Notes under the pieces: generated by a model
What the model was told of the DNA's origin: nothing
What the model saw: the letters and a program-made list of their open reading frames with translations, nothing else
Databases searched by the model: none
Program-made: the position numbers and the translations under genes
Shown here: one piece after another, positions 54,109 through 61,738 of the stretch
Position numbering within the stretch: position 1 is the first letter of the stretch
How the letters are laid out: each line of letters begins with the position of its first letter
NCBI RefSeq assembly: GCF_000374085.1
Contig: NZ_KB893548.1
Coordinates: 89,496 to 153,495 of the forward strand
Direction: 5' to 3'
Source: Spirosoma spitsbergense DSM 19989
Lineage (GTDB): Bacteria > Bacteroidota > Bacteroidia > Cytophagales > Spirosomataceae
DNA: 64,000 nucleotides

Positions 54109-55488
54109 TTGAACCCAGTTATACCCCCTGATCAGTTTCCTGATTCTTCATCCCCGGCAGCGGAGTTACCACGTCGGCTGACGCTGTTGCAGGGTACCGC
54201 GCTGAACATGATCGACATGGTCGGTATCGGGCCGTTCGTCGTACTTCCTCTAGTCATCAAAACACTGGGTGGTTCTCTATTTTTATGGGCCTGGGTGCTG
54301 GGTGCGGTCGTGTCGCTGGTCGATGCGTTTGTGTGGGCTGAGTTAGGTGCTGCCTTCCCGAAGGCGGGTGGAAGCTATAATTTTCTGAAAATATCGTACG
54401 GCGAACAGCGATGGGGGCGGTTACTTTCTTTCCTGTATGTGTGGCAAACGCTTATTCAGGCTCCGCTGGTTGTGGCTTCGGGGGCCATTGGTTTTGCCCA
54501 GTACGCTTCTTACCTGTTGCCGCTGGAGGAGTGGCAGCGTAAAGCCGTTTCGGGTATTGTTGTGCTGATAATTATCGCGTTACTCTACCGGAAAATCGAC
54601 TCGATCGGCAAAATAGGGCTGATCATGTGGGGGGCTGTACTGCTTACGTTGGGCTGGATCATTATTGGTGGCCTGAGTAATGCTCAGATTCCCTTGTCTG
54701 AAACACTCAGTTCGATTGGGTCGGTTAGTGGCGGAGTGTTGGCAGCTGGTTTGGGGCAGGCATCTGTCAAAACGATTTACTGCTACCTGGGTTACTACAA
54801 TGTTTGTCATTTGGGTGGTGAAATTCAGAAACCCGCCCGCAACATACCGGCCAGCATGTTTATCTCTATTGTTGGTATCGCGGGTTTGTATTTACTGATG
54901 AACCTGAGCGTCGTTAGTGTAGTGCCCTGGCAAACTGCCCAAAACAGTGAATTCATCGTTAGTACGTTTGTCGAAACATTGTATGGTCCCCGTGCTGCTC
55001 AGTTTGCAACCGTATTGGTATTACTGGTGGCTTTTTCCTCCTTGTTTGCGGTGCTGCTGGGCTATTCACGCGTACCTTATGCGGCTGCCGTAGATGGGCA
55101 GTTTTTTAAAATCTTCGCCCGCCTGCATCCAACCCGCCATTTTCCGCACGTATCGCTACTATTGCTGGGAGGATTAGGTTTCGTATTTAGTTTATTCTTC
55201 CGCCTTGGTGATGTGATTACGGCTATCCTGGCTATGCGAATTGTGGTGCAGTTTGTTGGGCAGGCCATCGGGTTACTGCTGCTTCACCGTCGGCGAGCTG
55301 CCGATGAGTTCCCGTTTAGAATGCCTCTTTACCCCTTACCCGTTGTGCTGGTCATTTGTATATGGCTATTCATTTTTTTCTCCACCGGCCTGACGTTTAT
55401 GCTGTCGGGGCTGTCGGTTATTGGCCTGGGCATCATCGCTTTTTTGATCTCCGCACAGTTCCGAAAGCAGTGGCCCTTTGGTCATTAG
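54109..55488 (+). CDS. APC-family amino-acid/polyamine permease
   Basis: 459 residues with about 12 membrane helices. The first helix holds LLQGTALNMIDMVGIGPFVV (about 27-46), with the typical unwound glycine-rich segment of the APC superfamily, and the next helices AGGSYNFLKISYGEQRWGRL fit the family. The start is a TTG at 54109: a stop lies upstream in frame at 54061 with no ATG between, and the next ATG would remove the conserved beginning of helix 1. It converges with the protease gene over 12 bases. The substrate cannot be given. Confidence 0.87.
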   Translation: MNPVIPPDQFPDSSSPAAELPRRLTLLQGTALNMIDMVGIGPFVVLPLVIKTLGGSLFLWAWVLGAVVSLVDAFVWAELGAAFPKAGGSYNFLKISYGEQRWGRLLSFLYVWQTLIQAPLVVASGAIGFAQYASYLLPLEEWQRKAVSGIVVLIIIALLYRKIDSIGKIGLIMWGAVLLTLGWIIIGGLSNAQIPLSETLSSIGSVSGGVLAAGLGQASVKTIYCYLGYYNVCHLGGEIQKPARNIPASMFISIVGIAGLYLLMNLSVVSVVPWQTAQNSEFIVSTFVETLYGPRAAQFATVLVLLVAFSSLFAVLLGYSRVPYAAAVDGQFFKIFARLHPTRHFPHVSLLLLGGLGFVFSLFFRLGDVITAILAMRIVVQFVGQAIGLLLLHRRRAADEFPFRMPLYPLPVVLVICIWLFIFFSTGLTFMLSGLSVIGLGIIAFLISAQFRKQWPFGH

Positions 55489-55500
55489 CAACCGGTACTG

Positions 55501-58074
55501 TCAAGGTGTTCCCACGCGTAAATCAATCAGGGCTACGTCATCTTCGCCATTGAAATTATTAGCGTTTGGCGTTACTGAACCGGGGGTTGAATCTGGGTCG
55601 GGTGTATCAGCAGACCATATTTGAGCTCCGTTCAGGAGAGAGCCCGTCGTTGTCGTTAATGCAACAAAAATCAACTGGGTAGCGGTCCCTGCTGCGAGTG
55701 AAGCTACTTTCCCTTCAATAATCGTGAAGCCAATTCCGCCGGATACAATACTCATACCGGTGGGAGAGGAAGTAAAGGCAAGCCCCCGCAAAGTATCCCG
55801 CACCACGATGTTTGATGCCGTTATTCCACCTGCGTTGGCAATCGTAATCGTAAATGTTGACGGTTGTCCTGCTCTGGATGTTCGTTTATCAACCGTCATT
55901 GCCAGTGAGAGGTCTGCTTTGGCCGGGTCGGGAGTGGGTTGACTGGACAAGACGGGCGGCAGGGGAGTCTGATTCGGATTGGGCGAGCTATAAACAGCCG
56001 TAACAGCGGTGCTACTATCCGGTGTTCGTATATCCACTGTAGCGGCATCGTCCTGCCCATCGCCCGTGCCGGAACCGGGCTGGCTGTCGGGATCCAACTG
56101 GTCGCTGGTCGTAATTTGAGCTGCGTTACTGTAAACGCCCGGCTGCGTAGGTCGAAGCAGGTAGGAAATTGTAGTTGCCTGACCAGCAGCCAGTGAGATA
56201 CTATTCGTGCCATTTACCGCTGTTGATGAGCCGGTTACGCCTGTGCTGGCACTAACAAATGCTAAGTTAGGAGGGAGTCTGTTTTGCCACTGAATACCGG
56301 TTGCGTCGAAAGGGCCATCATTACGGATGGTTAGCGAGTAACTAACGGGTTGATTTACCGCCACTGTTCGGCTACTGGTTTGTAATGACAGACTCAGGTC
56401 ACTGGTACCGACTACATTAAGTACATAGTCCTCGGTTTCTCCGTAATTATAGTTGCCACAGGGGTTTTTAGGGAAAACGTTATAAGCAACGATGATTCGC
56501 ACGTCCAGTTTGCCTAGGCTAAGGCTGGCTGGTAAGGTCATTGTACCGGAAAACTGGCCGGATACTATGGGTGATTGGTACAGCAATTCGCCCTGACTTT
56601 CTTCAAAAGCATGATTGTGATTCAGGTCTGCCCAGATGGTTACTCCTTCTTGCTCCGTTGTCGTTAAAAGGGTTCCGGTGAATGTGTAGGAATTGCCCGC
56701 AGATATATTGGCTGAGATTGCCGTACTGGAACTATAACCACTCGTAGAGCAACCAGAATTCTGACTTAGTACAACCCCGTTCAGGACAAAGCCATTCAGC
56801 CCATCACCAGCACTGCAACCGCTGCTACCATAAGTCGGATGGCAGGCCGCCGTTGTAACGCTGGCAGTTGGACTTAGGCCCGTGGTGGTAGAGTTGGACG
56901 GTTTAATCCGATAGTAGTATGTAGTGAAAGCAGTCGTTTTTGTATCGGTAAACGTCGTTGTATTCGGTCCAACGCCCCCAATCAATACAAAACCGGTAGA
57001 GGGAGACAGGGAACGCTCAATGAAGTAGCCCATTTCGTTCGTTCCATTATCCTGCCAGGTTACCTTAACCTGGTTATTGGATAAAGATGCTACCACGTTA
57101 CTGGGTGGTAATACCAGCGTGGGGGGGTAGGTTAAACTATAGGCCGTGTGCGACTGGCGAAGGGCCAGTCCGGCTTGCATACGATCATATTGCCCTGCGG
57201 TGAAATTGTGCGTACAGGGAAAATAATACGACATTATATTTTGAACAGACGGCGAATACAGCGCATTGTTCGCATCCCGCGCTGTGCTGTTGGGGTTATA
57301 AATCGGACAGCCGTTCGCGTCATTAATCAGATTGGCCCCTTGTTTCCCGTATGGATCGGCGGGTGTATCGCAAAGCAGATCGCCCGTTGTTGCGCAGTTA
57401 GCACCCGCACCCCGGGTTACCAGCTCTGTTGTGCCTGCGGTACCGTTGTTATCACCAAAGGTATGGATCAGATTGAACGTATGCCCTAACTCATGCGGGA
57501 CGAGCCGGTTACCCATATCATCCAGGTTGTAATCTTCATTCAGAATAAATGAACGGGTAGAATAAATATCGTTGGCCGGATAGTAGGCGTAGCCACCTAT
57601 GCCCGCCGAAAAATTGTTGACATAATACTGATTAAGGGCATTGGTAGCGTCGCGACTACCTGCCAGGGCATCTTCATTGGCAGGGTCATAACTATTGAAG
57701 TACGCATCGTTGTCAACATAGTCAGGAGCAGTACCGGCCAGGTAAAACTGGATGCCGTAGCCGTTGAGTAGATAATACGTGTTGGTAATGGCTATAACCT
57801 GATTGATACTGGCAAGCGACATGCCGCCCGTTCCGTCACTTTTGCGAAGAATGTGCGGTCGGATGGGTACATAGGTGATGGACGTAAAAGTAGCGTTGGT
57901 GCCTTTTTTCGCGATGAGCGCGTCATACGCTTGCTGCTCCAGAATCTGCCGCTGTGCAGTGGTGAGGGTAGGAACAGCGCATTCAACGGGAATTGGTTTG
58001 TGGCGTTGAGCTGCCACGGAGCTATAAAACAGCAGGAATATACCCAGCCACAACAGCCAGTAACTATTTTTCAT
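55501..58074 (-). CDS. Secreted M43-type metalloprotease with FnIII, GEVED and DUF11 modules
   Basis: 857 residues from the ATG at 58074, which begins a signal peptide ending VAAQ; a longer frame to 58131 exists. Protease part: the zinc motif HELGHTFNLIH (HExxHxxxxxH, with Asn where M43 normally has Gly) and a Cys-rich region ANCATTGDLLCDTPADPYG, then the Met-turn NIMSYYFPC. A fibronectin type III module follows (PSNVVASLSNNQVKVTWQDN), then a GEVED-like domain with NYGETEDYVLNV, and two DUF11-like repeats. It ends at VALIDLRVGTP without a type IX sorting domain. The role is probably digestion of external proteins. Confidence 0.85.
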   Translation of the reverse strand: MKNSYWLLWLGIFLLFYSSVAAQRHKPIPVECAVPTLTTAQRQILEQQAYDALIAKKGTNATFTSITYVPIRPHILRKSDGTGGMSLASINQVIAITNTYYLLNGYGIQFYLAGTAPDYVDNDAYFNSYDPANEDALAGSRDATNALNQYYVNNFSAGIGGYAYYPANDIYSTRSFILNEDYNLDDMGNRLVPHELGHTFNLIHTFGDNNGTAGTTELVTRGAGANCATTGDLLCDTPADPYGKQGANLINDANGCPIYNPNSTARDANNALYSPSVQNIMSYYFPCTHNFTAGQYDRMQAGLALRQSHTAYSLTYPPTLVLPPSNVVASLSNNQVKVTWQDNGTNEMGYFIERSLSPSTGFVLIGGVGPNTTTFTDTKTTAFTTYYYRIKPSNSTTTGLSPTASVTTAACHPTYGSSGCSAGDGLNGFVLNGVVLSQNSGCSTSGYSSSTAISANISAGNSYTFTGTLLTTTEQEGVTIWADLNHNHAFEESQGELLYQSPIVSGQFSGTMTLPASLSLGKLDVRIIVAYNVFPKNPCGNYNYGETEDYVLNVVGTSDLSLSLQTSSRTVAVNQPVSYSLTIRNDGPFDATGIQWQNRLPPNLAFVSASTGVTGSSTAVNGTNSISLAAGQATTISYLLRPTQPGVYSNAAQITTSDQLDPDSQPGSGTGDGQDDAATVDIRTPDSSTAVTAVYSSPNPNQTPLPPVLSSQPTPDPAKADLSLAMTVDKRTSRAGQPSTFTITIANAGGITASNIVVRDTLRGLAFTSSPTGMSIVSGGIGFTIIEGKVASLAAGTATQLIFVALTTTTGSLLNGAQIWSADTPDPDSTPGSVTPNANNFNGEDDVALIDLRVGTP

Positions 58075-58313
58075 AAAGACTACGGATTGACGATTGTTCT
58101 GATGTTGTAACTGTTGCGGTAAGTTGAGCAATATTTATGCCATATATGAACTGTTTTTGATGGATTGATGAAATTATAATCTACCTTCTGAATAGAAATT
58201 AGGGCGTAGTAGACCAGCATACCATTTTGGTTGGTATGGCATTAACAAAAGGATAAATACCTGTGCGGAAGGGCGCACTCTTTTTTTGAAAAAATGTCTG
58301 CCTGCCTGCTGGC

Positions 58314-61265
58314 CTATGCCAAAGCGGCAAACAGAATCTCTGCCGGGTGGCTGGCTTTACGGGAGGTGCCATCTTTAATCTGATGGCGACACGAGGTGCC
58401 CGGTGCCGCAATAATGACATCATCGGGCTGCTGACGAACAGCGGGAAAAAGAACCAGTTCCCCAATTTTCATCGATACCTCGTAGTGTTCTGCTTCGTAG
58501 CCGAATGAACCGGCCATGCCGCAACAGCCGGATGGAATCAGTTGTACCGTGTAGTTTTTGGGTAAAGACAAGGCTTTTTTGCCCGGTACCAGCGAGGACA
58601 CTGCTTTCTGCTGGCAATGCCCATGAAGCTTGATGAGCCGCTTCTGGTCCGTAAATTGATCGGGTCGGATACGTCCCGCTTCCATTTCCCGCGCTATAAA
58701 TTCTTCGAAGGTCAGGGTGTTTTGGGCCAGATGTCTGGCACTGGCTACCAGTGATTCATCGACCAGGTCAGGATATTCATCCCGGAACGTGAGAATGGCC
58801 GATGGTTCCAGGCCCACCAGGGGCGTTTCGGTCGTTACAACGTCTTTCAGGAGTCGCACGTTTTTCTCGGCCAGGGTTTTGGCGTACTTCAGCATACCTT
58901 TCGAGAGGGCAGCCCGGCCACTTTCCCCGTGCCTGGGAATAATGACTTCATAGCCCAGACGCTCAAAAAGCTGAATCGCTTTCTGCCCAACCTGTACATC
59001 ATTGTAGTTGGTAAACTCATCGCAGAAAAGATACATACGCGTTGGACTGGTACCCTGGAAGCCTGGTTTCCGCTTTTTAGCCCAATTTTCAAGCGTAGTG
59101 CCTTCCAGCAACGGCATAGTCCGTTCGGGGTGAAAGCCAACCACCCGATTCGCTATGCGCCGAAGCCAGGGAGTGCCAAGTACCCCATTCCAGGCCCAGG
59201 GTACCAGTGATGCCAGTGATGATAAACGGGCAAAGTTGGCAATCAGTCGGGAGCGAACCGGAATGCCGTTAGCATCATAATAATGCTGTAAAAATTCGGC
59301 CTTCAACTTGGCCACATCTACGTTTGACGGGCATTCGTTCTTGCAGCCTTTGCAGGAAAGGCAGAGGTCATAAACCGCTTTGATTTCTTCGTGGTCAAAC
59401 CGGTTTTCTTTCGGAGAATGGGTCAGCATTTCGCGCAGAATGTTAGCCCGCGCCCGCGTCGTATCTTTCTCGTTTCGGGTGGCCATGTAACTGGGGCACA
59501 TGGTGCCACCGGATGCCTCGGTTTTACGGCAATCGCCCGAGCCGTTGCACTGCTCGGCGTGTTGGAGTACGTTTTGGTCGTTGTAGCGGAAGTACGTCTG
59601 GAAATCGGGCGTTTGCTGATTGGCTTCGTACCGTAAAAACGTATCCATAGGGGGCGTTTCTACAATTTTGCCGGGGTTAAAAATACCCTCCGGGTCCCAG
59701 GTATGTTTTATCTGACGCATCAATTCATAATTGTGTGCGCCCACCATTTGCGGAATAAACTCACCCCTCAGTCGCCCATCACCATGTTCGCCCGATAGCG
59801 AACCATCGTATTTTTTAACCAGCGTGGCAATTTCTTCCGCAATCATCCGATACTGCCGGTGTCCTTCTTCTGTTTTGAGGTTGATGATAGGACGCAAATG
59901 CAACTCACCCGAACCCGCATGGGCGTAGTGAACCGCGTGCATCTTGTGTTTGGTCAGTATGTCATTGAAGTCGCGGATATAGTCGGGCAGGTCGGCTACG
60001 TCAACGGCTGTGTCTTCAATGACCGCTACGGCTTTTTCGTCGCCCGGCAGGTTGCCCAGCAAGCCCAGTCCCGCCTTGCGAAGGGTCCATATTTTTTTGG
60101 TATCGTCGCCAAACAGCAACGGATAATGATATCCCAGGCCAGCCGCCTGCATGTCGGCTTCCATGGCCGTAGCCAACTGCTCGATTTCCTCTCTTGTATC
60201 GCGTGAGAGGTCGACTACGAGGATAATGGGGAAATGATCTGTCGGAGTTTTCTGGACGAAAAAGCTGTTTTTCTGCTGTTCAGGATTCGTTGCTGCCCGT
60301 TCCAGAATAATATCATCGATCAGTTCGACCGCATACGGTTTGTACGGTAACGCTACCAGGGTGGCCCGTAAGGCTTCGTCGATGGAGTGGCAGTGAACAC
60401 AGACCAGGCCGCTTTCCCTGGGCGGCAATGGTACCAGATTCAGCTTGATTTCCGTCATGAAGCAAAGCGTACCCTCCGAACCAGCAATGAACTTCGCCAG
60501 ATTAAATGGCTCACCATCTGCCGTAAACGGCTGCATGTCGAGCAGAGTATCCAGGGCATAGCCTGTGTTTCGTCGCTCGATTGACTTCTTGGGGAAGTTG
60601 CGCCGGATTTCCAGCTGGTTATCTGAGTCCGACAGGATCGCATTTGTTTTCAGGATGATCTTGTCGAATACTGTAGCGGTGCCGTTTCGACGACTGGCTT
60701 CGCTTACCGATTTGGTGAAATCCCAGCCGCTCATAGCCCCAAATTCAACCTCGTTGCCATCGGCTAATATTGCTTTTACGGACAGGGTATGTTCACGCGT
60801 GGCCCGGTACACGATGGAGTTGGAGCCGCAGGAGTTGTTGCCCACCATACCGCCAATCATGGCCCGGTTGGCCGTGGAGGTTTCGGGACCGAAGTATAGG
60901 CCGTATGGCTTTAAGAACTGATTTAATTCATCGCGAATAACACCAGGCTGCACCCGCACCCAGCGTTCTTCAGGGTTTATTTCCAGGATTTTTGTGAAAT
61001 GTTTGGACACATCAACCACAATACCGTTGCCCACTACCTGCCCGGCTAGAGACGTACCGGCAGTGCGCGGAATAAGGGATGTTCTGTGCTCCCTGGCAAA
61101 CCGGATAAGTGCCTTTAAATCATCAACCGTTTTTGGGATAGCCACGGCAGCAGGCATTTCCCGATAGGCAGAGGCATCGGTTGCATACAGGGTGCGGTGA
61201 GTAGTGTCAAAGAAGAGATCACCTGCTAGTTTATCAGCTAAAGCGTTAAGCGTTTCTATACCCAT
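58314..61265 (-). CDS. Fused FAD-linked oxidase / Fe-S oxidoreductase (GlcD-GlcF type)
   Basis: 983 residues from the ATG at 61265; the frame continues to 61310, but that region contains the promoter-like box. N-terminal FAD domain (PCMH type) with LIPRTAGTSLAGQVVGNGIV and GGMVGNNSCGSNSIVYRATR, FAD-oxidase C-terminal domain ending near SGEHGDGRLRGEF; then a 4Fe-4S part with CNGSGDCRKTEASGGTMCPS and CLSCKGCKNECPSNVDVAK, and two CCG-type domains (HGHCQQKA, SGCCGMAGSFG). This is the layout of the one-chain D-lactate/D-2-hydroxyacid dehydrogenases (as in Ydi/Dld-type fusions). The 2-hydroxyacid oxidised is not determined. Confidence 0.9.
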   Translation of the reverse strand: MGIETLNALADKLAGDLFFDTTHRTLYATDASAYREMPAAVAIPKTVDDLKALIRFAREHRTSLIPRTAGTSLAGQVVGNGIVVDVSKHFTKILEINPEERWVRVQPGVIRDELNQFLKPYGLYFGPETSTANRAMIGGMVGNNSCGSNSIVYRATREHTLSVKAILADGNEVEFGAMSGWDFTKSVSEASRRNGTATVFDKIILKTNAILSDSDNQLEIRRNFPKKSIERRNTGYALDTLLDMQPFTADGEPFNLAKFIAGSEGTLCFMTEIKLNLVPLPPRESGLVCVHCHSIDEALRATLVALPYKPYAVELIDDIILERAATNPEQQKNSFFVQKTPTDHFPIILVVDLSRDTREEIEQLATAMEADMQAAGLGYHYPLLFGDDTKKIWTLRKAGLGLLGNLPGDEKAVAVIEDTAVDVADLPDYIRDFNDILTKHKMHAVHYAHAGSGELHLRPIINLKTEEGHRQYRMIAEEIATLVKKYDGSLSGEHGDGRLRGEFIPQMVGAHNYELMRQIKHTWDPEGIFNPGKIVETPPMDTFLRYEANQQTPDFQTYFRYNDQNVLQHAEQCNGSGDCRKTEASGGTMCPSYMATRNEKDTTRARANILREMLTHSPKENRFDHEEIKAVYDLCLSCKGCKNECPSNVDVAKLKAEFLQHYYDANGIPVRSRLIANFARLSSLASLVPWAWNGVLGTPWLRRIANRVVGFHPERTMPLLEGTTLENWAKKRKPGFQGTSPTRMYLFCDEFTNYNDVQVGQKAIQLFERLGYEVIIPRHGESGRAALSKGMLKYAKTLAEKNVRLLKDVVTTETPLVGLEPSAILTFRDEYPDLVDESLVASARHLAQNTLTFEEFIAREMEAGRIRPDQFTDQKRLIKLHGHCQQKAVSSLVPGKKALSLPKNYTVQLIPSGCCGMAGSFGYEAEHYEVSMKIGELVLFPAVRQQPDDVIIAAPGTSCRHQIKDGTSRKASHPAEILFAALA

Positions 61266-61307
61266 GGAAGCACACTGACCGATTTTCAGTCGAAAAAAAT
61301 TAGTGAG

Positions 61308-61315
61308 CAAAATTA
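61308..61315 (-). promoter_or_regulatory. Possible -7 box for the FAD/Fe-S oxidoreductase
   Basis: On the minus strand TAATTTTG fits TAnnTTTG, 43 bases before the ATG at 61265. A suitably spaced -33 element was not found. Confidence 0.35.
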
Positions 61316-61738
61316 AATGTAATTACTGCAAATTTTAGGCGGTAGCCATAAAAAATAGTTAGCTTTTATTGGAAAATTTATAATTTTTCTAAGTTAAGTT
61401 TTCTCTTTAACTTGTTGATTATTAATAGTATTACACATTTTTGTATATTTCCGGCAAGGAAATAGTTCAATTTTTTTACTCTTTTTAAGGAATATTATGA
61501 TACGATTTTGACAGCAACCAGTCAATTTTTAACCTCAGAGCATTTGTATTTTTGTTTTAACATGCTGTAATTCGCTAAATGGTTCAGGTTTAGATTCTAT
61601 AAATTCCTCTCAGACTACTAAAGTTTTATAAAAATTAAACTATATTCTTCCTTTAGTAGTATTAAAAAAACGAAGGATAGTACTATTCTGAACGCTAACC
61701 AAATTGATAACCTATTTCCAAATTTTTACTTTAAACCT
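61316..61738. other. AT-rich divergent intergenic region before the SusC-type gene
   Basis: About 420 bases, strongly AT-rich, between divergent genes. It includes TATTTTTG at 61547-61554, a possible -7 box for the susC-like gene, 185 bases before the ATG. No reading frame is convincing here. Confidence 0.5.

Noticed and set aside
58262-58290. GTGCG/CGCAC hairpin with a T run after the FAD/Fe-S oxidoreductase gene
   Set aside because: The T run lies on the plus strand, the wrong direction for the minus-strand gene, and the stem is short.
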